From: Caldifarciminota bacterium
GTDB taxonomy: Bacteria > Hydrothermota > Hydrothermia > LBFQ01 > DSFT01
Direction of reading: 5' to 3'
Assembly: GCA_015494735.1 (NCBI GenBank)
Contig: WGAQ01000157.1
Coordinates: forward strand, 1 to 39,147
DNA length: 39,147 nt
Part shown: positions 24,472 to 32,459 of the stretch, piece by piece
Layout of the letters: each line of letters starts with the position of its first letter
Position numbering within the stretch: position 1 is the stretch's first letter
Program-made: the position numbers and the translations under genes
The notes under the pieces: generated by a model
The model's database searches: none
What the model saw: only the letters and a program-made list of their open reading frames with translations
Told to the model about the DNA's origin: nothing

Positions 24472-26782
24472 TCACGTCATCCACGAAATGGAACTTGATG
24501 TCTCTGATGCTTTCCCTGGGAATCTCTTCGAGGTCCTTCTTATTCCACTTGGGGAGTATGATTTCCTTCACGCCTGCTCTCTTCGCAGCCAGTACCTTTT
24601 CCTTTATACCGCCTACGGGCAGGACTTTGCCCCTGAGGGTTATTTCACCGGTCATCGCGAGGTATGGTTTCGGTGCTCTTCCGGAGAAGAGGGAGATGAG
24701 GGCCATCAGTATGCTTATCCCCGCAGAGGGACCATCCTTGGGTATCGCCCCGGCCGGCACGTGCACATGGACATCGTTCTCCATGAAGACCTTCGGGTCC
24801 TCTATGCCCCACCGGCTGTAGTTGGCTTTCACGAGCGAGAAGGCTGCTTCGGCACTTTCCCTCATCACGTCCCCCAGTTGACCCGTGAGCTTCAGATTTC
24901 CCTTTCCGGGCATCTTGAGGGCTTCGATGAATATGATGTCCCCTCCGGTGGGCGTCCATGCCAGACCTATGATTACACCCACCTCACCCTTGCGCTCCGC
25001 GACTTCGGAGTAGAACTTCTCCGGACCCAGGTACTTCTTAACGCTCTTCTCGGTTATGACGAATCTCTTCTGCTTCACATTGTCTTCCGCTATCCTCAGG
25101 GCTATCTTCCTGAGTATGGATGCGATTTCCCTCGAAAGTTGCCTCACTCCCGCTTCCCTCGTGTATCCCTCTATAATCTTCCGTATGGCTCCCTCCGTGA
25201 ACCGGATGTCGTATCCCTTTAGACCGTTATTCTCGATTTCCCTCGGAATCAGGTGCTTCATGGCTATGTGAATCTTATCCTCCACGGTGTATCCGGGTAT
25301 GTCGATTATCTCCATCCTGTCCAGAAGCGGTGGGGGGATGGTAACGGTCGTATTGGCTGTGGCGATGAATATGACCTTGGAGAGGTCGAAGGGGACTTCC
25401 AGATAGTGGTCCACGAATTCTCTGTTCTGCTCCGGGTCGAGCACTTCCAGCAGGGCCGCGGCGGGGTCTCCCCTGAAATCCGCCCCTATCTTGTCCACCT
25501 CGTCGAGCATTATAACCGGATTCTTCACACCCACCTTGCGTATGGCGCTTATGATTCTGCCCGGCAGGGCTCCCACGTAGGTTCTGCGATGACCCCTTAT
25601 TTCCGCTTCATCCCTGATTCCACCAAGAGAAATGCGGATAAATTTGCGTCCCAGCGCCCGTGCTATGGACTGGCCGAGAGATGTTTTACCCACCCCCGGC
25701 GGCCCCACGAATGCCATTATTGCCCCTTTGGCATCTTTCTTGAGTTTCCTTACAGCCAGATATTCCAGTATTCTCTGCTTAACTTTGTCCAGGTCGTAAT
25801 GGTCCTCATCCAGTACCTTTCTTGCATGCTTCAAATCGAGATTATCCTGAGTTTCCACATTCCAGGGCATGTTAACGAGCCAGTCCAGATATGTCCTGAC
25901 CACGTGGTATTCGGGGGATATGGGCTGGAGTCTCCTGAGTTTGTTCAACTCCCTGCGCGCCACTTCCTTAACGTGGGCGGGAAGGGTTTCGATTTTCTTC
26001 TCCAGTTCCTCTAACTCTACGTCCTCTTCGCCCAGTTCCTTCTGTATGACTTTAATCTGCTCCCTGAGAAAGTACTCCTTCTGCGTCCTCTCGAACTCCT
26101 CCCTCACCTTTTCCTGTATCTTTTCGGACAGGCGGAGCATTTCGATGTGCCTGTGTACGAGCTCCAGGACCTTTTTGAGTTTCTCCACGGGGTCCAGTTC
26201 TTCCAGTATAACCTGTTTCTCCTCCACCTTCGCTGGAAGCATGGAGGTAACCGTATGGGCGAGCTTGATGGGGGAGACGATGTGCTTGATTTTCCTGACG
26301 TGGTCTTCCGTATGCATGGGGGAGATTCTGACGTATTCCTCGAAGGCCTTGATTATTCCGTTGACGAGGCTCTCCACCTTCGGGTCCTTGGTATCCACAG
26401 GGGGAATCTCCAGCTCCACCACTTCCCCCTTCATATAGGGCTCTGTCTGGATGAGATTTATCAGTTTTCCGGGGTTCATCCCCTCCACGATGAGCCGGAG
26501 ATTATTGCTCGTGTCCCTGAAAAACTTGACTATCTTAACGATGGTCCCTATGGTGTATATATCTTCTATGCTCTCCGCCTGTTTTTCGGGATCCTTCTGG
26601 GCGACGGCCAGTACCCTGGCGTCCGGGTCATCCAGAACATCCTCCACCAGGCTCTTGGCCTTTTCGCTCGTTATCGTTATGGGAACTAACTGTCCCGGCA
26701 GAACGATACCTCCCCTTATGGGAAGTACCGGCATTATCATTTTTTCTTTTATCTCCTGATTCATCTCCTTCTCACCCATCAT
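24437..26782 (-). CDS. lon: ATP-dependent protease Lon (type A)
   Basis: Processive cytoplasmic protease that degrades misfolded and regulatory proteins. An N-terminal substrate-binding LON domain (about 15-210) and coiled helical linker lead to the AAA+ module with Walker A GPPGVGKT and Walker B VIMLDEVDK. The protease domain carries the Ser-Lys dyad S686 (KDGPSAG) and K729 (GGIKEK), 43 residues apart as expected. 781 residues, full length. It overlaps hsp20 by 11 bases and is the third gene of rpmI-hsp20-lon. A second Lon-family protease lies at 35045. Confidence 0.97.
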   Translation of the reverse strand: MMGEKEMNQEIKEKMIMPVLPIRGGIVLPGQLVPITITSEKAKSLVEDVLDDPDARVLAVAQKDPEKQAESIEDIYTIGTIVKIVKFFRDTSNNLRLIVEGMNPGKLINLIQTEPYMKGEVVELEIPPVDTKDPKVESLVNGIIKAFEEYVRISPMHTEDHVRKIKHIVSPIKLAHTVTSMLPAKVEEKQVILEELDPVEKLKKVLELVHRHIEMLRLSEKIQEKVREEFERTQKEYFLREQIKVIQKELGEEDVELEELEKKIETLPAHVKEVARRELNKLRRLQPISPEYHVVRTYLDWLVNMPWNVETQDNLDLKHARKVLDEDHYDLDKVKQRILEYLAVRKLKKDAKGAIMAFVGPPGVGKTSLGQSIARALGRKFIRISLGGIRDEAEIRGHRRTYVGALPGRIISAIRKVGVKNPVIMLDEVDKIGADFRGDPAAALLEVLDPEQNREFVDHYLEVPFDLSKVIFIATANTTVTIPPPLLDRMEIIDIPGYTVEDKIHIAMKHLIPREIENNGLKGYDIRFTEGAIRKIIEGYTREAGVRQLSREIASILRKIALRIAEDNVKQKRFVITEKSVKKYLGPEKFYSEVAERKGEVGVIIGLAWTPTGGDIIFIEALKMPGKGNLKLTGQLGDVMRESAEAAFSLVKANYSRWGIEDPKVFMENDVHVHVPAGAIPKDGPSAGISILMALISLFSGRAPKPYLAMTGEITLRGKVLPVGGIKEKVLAAKRAGVKEIILPKWNKKDLEEIPRESIRDIKFHFVDDVNEAYRIVFETS

Positions 26783-27113
26783 GTACCTCTATCTCCTTTA
26801 CTCCAGGTTTGGGAAGGATTATAATAAGGACTCCCTGTTTGAACTTGCTCTCTATTCGCTCCTCATCCACCTCTCTTCCGATGTGGATTTCCCTTACGAA
26901 GAATCCGTATGCGGCCTCCATGATGTAATAGTACTTGGTCTTTTCCGTTTCCACCGGTTCTTTCAGATATCCCTGGATGTATATGGTTCCGCTCTGATAC
27001 ATTATTTTGAGCGAATCCCTGTCCACATTGGGTGCAAACAGTAATATATAATAGGCGTCCTCCGTCTCGAAGACGTTAAGCGGAGGATAACTGTCCTCCA
27101 GATAATCGATCAT
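26772..27113 (-). CDS. Small heat-shock protein, Hsp20 family
   Basis: 113 residues forming one alpha-crystallin domain with very short arms. Visible are the beta-strand segment YYILLFAPNVDRDSLKI and the closing signature GVLIIILPK (G-V-L-x-I-x-L-P). It lacks the usual long N-terminal arm and has only a short IEV tail motif near the C-terminus, so oligomers may be small. It acts as an ATP-independent holdase for unfolding proteins. Its start overlaps the rpmI stop (ATGA) and its stop overlaps lon, coupling the three. Confidence 0.88.
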   Translation of the reverse strand: MIDYLEDSYPPLNVFETEDAYYILLFAPNVDRDSLKIMYQSGTIYIQGYLKEPVETEKTKYYYIMEAAYGFFVREIHIGREVDEERIESKFKQGVLIIILPKPGVKEIEVHDG

Positions 27114-27316
27114 CTCTTTCCTAACGCATGCAGAACGTGGAACTTGTCCGCACTGCTTACGAGAGCAGGCTTACGGAGTCTCCTCTTCCTCTTGCTGGTC
27201 TTCTTGGTAAGTATGTGGCTCTTGAATGCATGCCTTCTGAGGATTTTGTTTCCCTTCCCGTTTTTGGTGACCTTGAACCTCTTGGCCACTGCTCTCTTCG
27301 TCTTCATCTTAGGCAT
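27110..27316 (-). CDS. rpmI: 50S ribosomal protein bL35
   Basis: 68 residues, very basic, with the typical start MPKMKTKRAVAKRFKVT and the segment HILTKKTSKRKRRLRKP. ATG 27316 has AGGAGGGG 8 bases upstream. In most bacteria rpmI is followed by rplT (bL20), usually after infC; here the next genes are hsp20 and lon, so rplT must be elsewhere. Unlike most unit-leading genes in the window, it has a real leader (about 20 bases) with a strong ribosome site, suited to high expression. Confidence 0.95.
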   Translation of the reverse strand: MPKMKTKRAVAKRFKVTKNGKGNKILRRHAFKSHILTKKTSKRKRRLRKPALVSSADKFHVLHALGKR

Positions 27317-27324
27317 CGTGAAAT

Positions 27325-27332
27325 CCCCTCCT
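27325..27332 (-). promoter_or_regulatory. Strong Shine-Dalgarno site of rpmI
   Basis: Minus strand AGGAGGGG, 8 bases before the ATG. It decides the start at 27316 and shows that ordinary SD initiation coexists with leaderless starts. Confidence 0.7.
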
Positions 27333-27342
27333 GTTCGTCCCA

Positions 27343-27351
27343 AATTTTATA
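27343..27351 (-). promoter_or_regulatory. Promoter box of the rpmI-hsp20-lon operon
   Basis: Minus strand TATAAAATT, 26 bases before ATG 27316: the same box as elsewhere, but at a distance that leaves a leader with the SD site. Confidence 0.6.
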
Positions 27352-27357
27352 GCCTTT

Positions 27358-27412
27358 GCCCCGACCTGAATCGTTGGGGGATTCACCGGTCGGATGCCCG
27401 GCCGGTTGGGGC
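27358..27412 (+). ncRNA. Predicted three-way-junction structured RNA
   Basis: Fifty-five bases fold with almost no unpaired residues: P1 27358-27366 with 27404-27412 (9 bp), P2 27367-27372 with 27380-27385 (6 bp, loop GTTGGGG), P3 27388-27393 with 27398-27403 (6 bp, loop ATGC), and only CC joining P2 to P3. Two pairs are G-U wobbles when read on the plus strand (27363-27407, 27390-27401); on the minus strand they would be C-A mismatches, so the RNA is plus-strand. A small AGGC/GCCT hairpin and TTTTT (27421-27443) could end it. It matches no RNA family I recognise, and no clear promoter is seen upstream. Confidence 0.5.
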
Positions 27413-27480
27413 GGAAGACGAGGCAGAATAAAGCCTACTTTTTCAGTCCGTTATGTATAAGTATTTTCGGGTATGACTCC

Positions 27481-27489
27481 TATATAATT
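27481..27489 (+). promoter_or_regulatory. Promoter box of the gene at 27500
   Basis: TATATAATT (a full TATAAT) with a 10-base spacer before ATG 27500, consistent with a leaderless or nearly leaderless mRNA. Confidence 0.55.
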
Positions 27490-27499
27490 TCCGATTGCT

Positions 27500-28156
27500 A
27501 TGCTGTGGTTGCTCAGAATAGTCAACGTACTTATACTGCTGTGGGGCACCCTGTCCTACATGTCTAACAGGGACAATCTGCCTCTGGTTCTGGCTGGAGC
27601 GGGATTCCTGTTCTTCGTTTCTGCCCTGTACAAGGCTTTTACCGTGGGCAGGGGAACTCTGAGGGGGAGGTTCTGGATGCTGTTCAGTATGGTGGGGTTG
27701 TCCGTGGGTTTTGCGGGGCTACTTCATTCCCTCGGGAATCTGTCTCTATTTCTCCACGCCCTTTCCCGTATCTTCCTTGCGTCCACCATCCTCATGATGT
27801 TCCTTGGGCTGGTGAAGAGGGGTCTGTCCCCGAGGGGGTGGAGGGTGCCCGTGGTGCTTCTGGCTTTCATGGTGTCCATGGTCGTGGTCTTCTATGCTCT
27901 GATCCACTCATCCCCTGTCAACGTGTGGGATGTACTGATTGGAATGAGCGACATCCTGGTCTTCACCTTCACTGTATCCAACCTCCTGGTATATCTGGGT
28001 AGCGACCTGGGGAAGAGATGGTTCATAGGTTTTCTGGCTGTCTTCGTTTACATCCTTGCCGATATCTTCTTCCTGACCGGGAAGATGGACCAGTCTCTGT
28101 ACGCCCTGGTGGTCTCTCTGTTTCTCATCAGTATAGTGGCCCATATCGGGGAGTGA
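27500..28156 (+). CDS. Seven-TM membrane protein of unknown function
   Basis: 218 residues, about seven TM helices (roughly 2-20, 28-47, 58-76, 82-103, 115-137, 143-166, 174-215 in two passes), with short loops and a basic loop KRGLSPRGWR between helices 4 and 5. The layout recalls 7TM sensor input domains, but no kinase or cyclase domain is attached and no motif is recognised. It is a single-gene unit with its own box upstream and an intrinsic terminator overlapping its stop. The SARP-type regulator gene follows on the same strand, so a sensor-regulator pair is conceivable but unsupported. Confidence 0.6.
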   Translation: MLWLLRIVNVLILLWGTLSYMSNRDNLPLVLAGAGFLFFVSALYKAFTVGRGTLRGRFWMLFSMVGLSVGFAGLLHSLGNLSLFLHALSRIFLASTILMMFLGLVKRGLSPRGWRVPVVLLAFMVSMVVVFYALIHSSPVNVWDVLIGMSDILVFTFTVSNLLVYLGSDLGKRWFIGFLAVFVYILADIFFLTGKMDQSLYALVVSLFLISIVAHIGE

Positions 28157-28178
28157 CCGCAGGTTGCTCCCCATTTTT
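28148..28178 (+). terminator. Intrinsic terminator after the 7-TM gene
   Basis: GGGGAG (28148-28153) pairs with CTCCCC (28167-28172) around a 13-base loop and is followed by ATTTTT. The first stem arm overlaps the last codons of the gene. Confidence 0.7.
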
Positions 28179-28188
28179 GAAATCCTTC

Positions 28189-28197
28189 TGTAAACTT
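28189..28197 (+). promoter_or_regulatory. Leaderless-type promoter box of the SARP-type gene
   Basis: TGTAAACTT with the 5-base spacer TAATC before GTG 28203. Confidence 0.6.
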
Positions 28198-28202
28198 TAA
28201 TC

Positions 28203-31118
28203 GTGCAGATATTTCTGGGCAGAGAAAAAGAAATCAAACTCCTTTCGGACGTTCTTTCGGATGTTCTGAATGGCGAGTCCCGTGTGGTCCACATAAAGGG
28301 GGCCAAGGGCCTCGGAAAGACCTCGCTCGTGAAGGAATTCCTCAAGAAGGTGCCCGATAACGTTATTCGCATTCACTCCTCCCATGTCCGTCCGGGGTAT
28401 GGAGTCATAAGGGAATTCGTGAAGAAATTCAGCGACAGGCGTCGCCTTCTGGGGAGGGTTCTTCCGATGGAGGCCGTTCATATATATCCGGACCTTTCCA
28501 GTTATTTCGTCTTTCCCGAATACGATGCCCGTCCCGTCGATGAGTACTTCATCCTGTACGAATTTCTGGACAGGTTGAGCGATGTGTCTCCGGTGGTGCT
28601 CGTTCTGGATAATGTGGAACTCTATTCGCGGGAGGACCTGGAGCTGGTGAGAAAACTCATCCTGTCCCTGGAAGGAAAGCCCATAATGTTCATCCTGGTT
28701 TCTACTCCCGAAATCTCCTTCTACAGAGCCCTCGCCGTTGACCTGGAGCCCCTTTCCCTGGAGGACCTTATGGAACTCCATATGCCCGTGGAAGTGGTGG
28801 AGAAACTCTACAGGGTCACCGGGGGCATTCCGACCCTCGTGAATCAACTCCTCTTTTCCATAAGACATCTCAATCTGGACCCCCACAGGGCTTTTTCTCC
28901 GGAAATTCTCGAGGAGATTTACGGGAAGATACTGGACCTCCTTTCCGATGAGGAGAAGGAATTCCTTCTCAAGATGGCCCTCACGGATTACGTGGATGTC
29001 CAGTCCCCCATATTTCGACATCTGAAGAGTCTGGGTCTGGTGGATGAAGAGGGGATTAGACTGCACGGGCTCAAGGAATATATACTGGGGACCATATCGG
29101 AGGAGGAGAGGAAGTCCTTCTACCGCAGAGAAGCCCTTTCCCTTCTGGATGAATTCAGGGGGAAGGAGGTCTTCGACCTGGAGAAACTCCACCGTCTCGT
29201 CAGGTATATGGAGCTTTCCGGACTGGATGAGAAGTATCCGGAGGAATTCTCCAGATATGCCCTGAAACTCGGAAATCACTACAGGAAGTTGAACAAGTAC
29301 TCCCTTGCCATGGAATTCTACTCCAGGGTGAAGGTGGAGCCCTACAGGAGAGAGGCCGCCCGTCTGAGACTCCTCATAGCGATAAAGACCGGAGGCCATG
29401 AGGATGTGGACACCCTGTTCAGGGAGGTGGCGGATGACCCGGAGGCTGTTGAACAGTATGCCAAGTACCTGCTCTTCAAGCGGAGATTCGATGAATACCG
29501 GAAACTGGTGAAGGGAAAGGAGAATCCCATACTGCGCCTGTACTACCTGTATTACAGGCAGGATTATTCCACATTCAAGAAGGAGGCGATGAAGGCTCTG
29601 GATGAGATAGAGGGGCCCGACAAACTGAATCTCATAAACTTCCTGGCCAGCGTCTATCTGATGGAGGGGGAAAGGAAGAAGGCGATGGATTACCTCCGGA
29701 TTCTGCGCACCGAGGCGGAGAAGCATGGGGACCTGGTCATAGTGAGCAAGGCCCTGTACCACATGGCTGTCCTGGCTTACGAGATGGAAGATTACGAGGC
29801 TGCAATGGAATATGCGAGCAAGGCCCTCGATATGGCGAGGAGGAGTGGATACATATATGGACAGATGTACGTGCACTACTTCCTGGGTGTATTCCTGCAG
29901 GAGAGGGGGGATTACAAGAAGGCGGGGCTCCATCTGGAGAAAGCCCTGGAACTGGCGATAGTCGAGAAGAATGACTTCATCCGCATTTCCTCCACCTTCC
30001 GTCTTTCGGACGATGAGAGGAAGATGGCCATGGTGGAGGACCTGCTCCTCAACAGAAGTATGTACGACCATATATTCAACAGGCTGGCCCTGGACATAAT
30101 AATTCCATTCCTGGCCCGCACCGACCCTGCGAGGGCGAAGAAACTCCTTTCTGAAATAAAGCCCGAAAGGGATTTCATGGAGAAGATTTACAGCGCGTAC
30201 AGGGCTTTCCTCAACGGGAGGAAGTTGCCCAAGAAGATTCCCAGACTCCTCATGGCGCAGATTTACGAATTGAAGGATTCCACCCTTCCCAAGGCTCTGG
30301 AAATATACAAGGAGCTGGGATTCGCCCTGAAGGTTATGGAGATATCCCGCCGGCTGGACCTCCCCTCCGAATTCGAGAGGGAGAAGGTGGAAGTTCATAC
30401 CTTCGGTGGTCTCAGGATAAAGGATGTGGCGGGAAGGGAGATTTCCGGTAAGGACATCGGGACCTATAAGGCCCAGCAGATTCTTTTGATGCTGATAAAA
30501 TCCATATGGGACGAGAAGAATCTTACGACCGACGATATACTGGCTGCCCTGTGGCCGGAATTCGATGCCCAGAGGGCCCTGAACAACTTCCACGTGAACC
30601 TCACATCCCTCAGGAGGGTCCTGGGGAAGAAGGCGATAGTGAAGGATAAGTACTTTTACAAACTCAATCTCGAGGTGGTTGACCTGGACCTCCTGAAGTT
30701 CAAGGAGAACTACGAGAGGGGTATGCATTACAGGAACATGGGCAATCCCCATAAGGCCTATACGTACTTCGAAAGGGCCATAGAACTGGCGGGGGACAGA
30801 TTCCTCAAGGGGATATACGACCCCCTATTCGATGATTTCATAATGCAGGTGAATTCTGCAGTTATGGATGCTCTGGAGTTCATCGGCCAGTACGAGCTGG
30901 AGAGGGCCAATTACGACAAGGCCCGGAGAATCGCAAGGGAAATACTGGACATAGATTACTTCAACGAGAAGGGGCACGAACTGGCCATAAGGACCATGAT
31001 GGAATCCGGGAGGAAGTCGGCTGCCATCGAGTACATGAAGCGGGTTAAGAAGATTTTCATGGAGGAACTCGGTTTCGAGCCCGAATTTCAGGGAATAGAA
31101 AAAGGAGGAAGGGTATGA
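28203..31118 (+). CDS. AAA-TPR-SARP/BTAD transcriptional regulator with C-terminal DNA-binding domain
   Basis: 971 residues. N-terminal STAND/AAA_16-like ATPase with Walker A GAKGLGKTS (33-41) and Walker B VVLVLDN (131-137); about 300-720 is TPR-like helical repeats ('MEDYEAAMEYASKALDMA'). From about 728 comes a winged helix of the SARP type (VHTFGGLRI ... LAALWPEF ... ALNNFHVNLTSLRRVLG) followed by a BTAD domain to the end. In classical SARP regulators the DNA-binding and BTAD parts are N-terminal; here the order is reversed. It should activate transcription after ligand or ATP-dependent assembly; targets unknown. GTG start, leaderless. It is translationally coupled to pncB. Confidence 0.85.
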   Translation: MQIFLGREKEIKLLSDVLSDVLNGESRVVHIKGAKGLGKTSLVKEFLKKVPDNVIRIHSSHVRPGYGVIREFVKKFSDRRRLLGRVLPMEAVHIYPDLSSYFVFPEYDARPVDEYFILYEFLDRLSDVSPVVLVLDNVELYSREDLELVRKLILSLEGKPIMFILVSTPEISFYRALAVDLEPLSLEDLMELHMPVEVVEKLYRVTGGIPTLVNQLLFSIRHLNLDPHRAFSPEILEEIYGKILDLLSDEEKEFLLKMALTDYVDVQSPIFRHLKSLGLVDEEGIRLHGLKEYILGTISEEERKSFYRREALSLLDEFRGKEVFDLEKLHRLVRYMELSGLDEKYPEEFSRYALKLGNHYRKLNKYSLAMEFYSRVKVEPYRREAARLRLLIAIKTGGHEDVDTLFREVADDPEAVEQYAKYLLFKRRFDEYRKLVKGKENPILRLYYLYYRQDYSTFKKEAMKALDEIEGPDKLNLINFLASVYLMEGERKKAMDYLRILRTEAEKHGDLVIVSKALYHMAVLAYEMEDYEAAMEYASKALDMARRSGYIYGQMYVHYFLGVFLQERGDYKKAGLHLEKALELAIVEKNDFIRISSTFRLSDDERKMAMVEDLLLNRSMYDHIFNRLALDIIIPFLARTDPARAKKLLSEIKPERDFMEKIYSAYRAFLNGRKLPKKIPRLLMAQIYELKDSTLPKALEIYKELGFALKVMEISRRLDLPSEFEREKVEVHTFGGLRIKDVAGREISGKDIGTYKAQQILLMLIKSIWDEKNLTTDDILAALWPEFDAQRALNNFHVNLTSLRRVLGKKAIVKDKYFYKLNLEVVDLDLLKFKENYERGMHYRNMGNPHKAYTYFERAIELAGDRFLKGIYDPLFDDFIMQVNSAVMDALEFIGQYELERANYDKARRIAREILDIDYFNEKGHELAIRTMMESGRKSAAIEYMKRVKKIFMEELGFEPEFQGIEKGGRV

Positions 31119-32437
31119 GAATCAGTCCCCTTCTGGTGGACCTTTACGAGATTACCATGGGGTACAGTTACTTCAGGCATGGGAAGAACGAGCCCGCCAC
31201 ATTCGAGCTCTTCGTCCGGAAATTTCCCAGGAACAGGAATTATCTGGTCAGCGCCGGTATAGATGACATAGTGGATTTCCTGGTCAACTTCAGATTCACC
31301 CCGGATGAGATAGACTACCTGCGCTCCCTGAACATGTTCTCCGAGGATTATCTGGACTTTCTCGCCCGCATGCGGTTTACCGGTGACATGTATGCCATAC
31401 CCTCCGGAGAGATTTACTTTCCCGGAGAGCCCGTTGTGGTTATTACTGCTCCGCGGATTCAGGCCCAGATTCTCGAAACTGCCCTTCTGAACCAGTTCAA
31501 CTTCCAGTCCATGATTGCCACGAAGGGGGCGAGGGTCATCTCTGCTGCCCGTGGAAGGGCGTGTGTGGATTTCTCTCCCAGGAGGGACCATGGAATAGAT
31601 GCCAGCATCAAGGTGGCCAAGAATACTTACATGGTTGGGTTCATCGGGACATCCAACCTCCTTGCGGGCAAAATCTATGGTATTCCCGTCTTCGGCACCA
31701 TGGCCCATTCGTATATAATGTCCTTCGAGAGCGAGGAGGAGGCCTTCAAGACCTTTGCGACGGACTTCCCCAATACCACCCTCCTGATAGATACCTACGA
31801 TGTTCTGGAAGCAGCGAAGAAGGTCATAGAGCTGGTGAAGCAGGGTTACAGAATAAAGGCGGTGAGGATAGACAGCGGGGACCTGGTGGAACTGTCCAGA
31901 AAGGTCAGGGAGATGTTCAGGGAGGCCGGCCTCGATTTGCTCATATTCCTCTCCGGTGACCTGGATGAATATGCCATAGATGAGTTGCTGAGGAAGGGGG
32001 CGGAAGCGGATGCCTTCGGCGTGGGAACCCGTCTGGGGACCAGTTCCGATATCCCGTATCTCAACGGTGTTTACAAACTGGTGGAGGATGACAAGGGACC
32101 CCGCGTTAAACTGTCCCCCGGAAAGGTCACCCTCGCCGGAAAGAAGATGCTCTACCGGGTCTATGAAAACGGTCGGATGGTTCGGGACATCATAGCCCTT
32201 CACGATGAGAAAATCGATGGTGCGGAGCCCCTTCTGCTCAAGTATATAGAGGGTGGACGGCCCGTGAGGGAGGATTCCCTGGATGGGGGAAGGGAGAGGT
32301 TCAGGGACGCATTCTCTTCCCTGCCCGAACATCTGAAATCCATATACGAGGTGGAGGAGAAATATCCCGTCTATCTATCGGAGGGCCTCAGGGAAGTGAT
32401 GGCCCGATTCGGTGTGAAAATTGAGAGGATTCAGTAG
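31115..32437 (+). CDS. pncB: Nicotinate phosphoribosyltransferase
   Basis: Joins nicotinate to PRPP (with ATP hydrolysis) in NAD salvage. N-terminal DLYEITMGYSYF and FELFVRKFP, then TKGARVISAARGRACVDFSPRR, the histidine motif GTMAHSYIMSF (the autophosphorylated His), and the PRPP-side segments AVRIDSGDL and FGVGTRLGTS. 440 residues. Starts by ATGA overlap with the regulator gene, with AAAGGAGG upstream, so the regulator may control it or sense NAD-related metabolites; that is inference. A perfect palindrome begins at its stop codon. Confidence 0.95.
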   Translation: MRISPLLVDLYEITMGYSYFRHGKNEPATFELFVRKFPRNRNYLVSAGIDDIVDFLVNFRFTPDEIDYLRSLNMFSEDYLDFLARMRFTGDMYAIPSGEIYFPGEPVVVITAPRIQAQILETALLNQFNFQSMIATKGARVISAARGRACVDFSPRRDHGIDASIKVAKNTYMVGFIGTSNLLAGKIYGIPVFGTMAHSYIMSFESEEEAFKTFATDFPNTTLLIDTYDVLEAAKKVIELVKQGYRIKAVRIDSGDLVELSRKVREMFREAGLDLLIFLSGDLDEYAIDELLRKGAEADAFGVGTRLGTSSDIPYLNGVYKLVEDDKGPRVKLSPGKVTLAGKKMLYRVYENGRMVRDIIALHDEKIDGAEPLLLKYIEGGRPVREDSLDGGRERFRDAFSSLPEHLKSIYEVEEKYPVYLSEGLREVMARFGVKIERIQ

Positions 32438-32454
32438 GGGCGGATATCCGCCCC
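32437..32454. terminator. Perfect 18-bp palindrome between convergent genes
   Basis: GGGGCGGATATCCGCCCC, fully self-complementary, beginning at the last base of the pncB stop and ending 5 bases from the secreted-protein stop. No T-run on either side, so it is either an unusual bidirectional terminator or a protein-binding site. Confidence 0.45.
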
Positions 32455-32459
32455 ATCCC

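Noticed and set aside
27352..27443. A tRNA or integron attC site in the rpmI upstream region
   Set aside because: There is no T-arm consensus, anticodon arm or CCA. The repeats do not match attC R boxes and no integrase or cassette array is present; the bases fit a three-way junction instead.
28197..30752. An 851-codon open frame antisense to the SARP-type gene
   Set aside because: The sense strand has clear AAA, TPR, winged-helix and BTAD motifs, and the antisense product is low-complexity with no domain. Codon bias in this genome (few TTA, TCA and CTA codons) leaves long antisense frames open.
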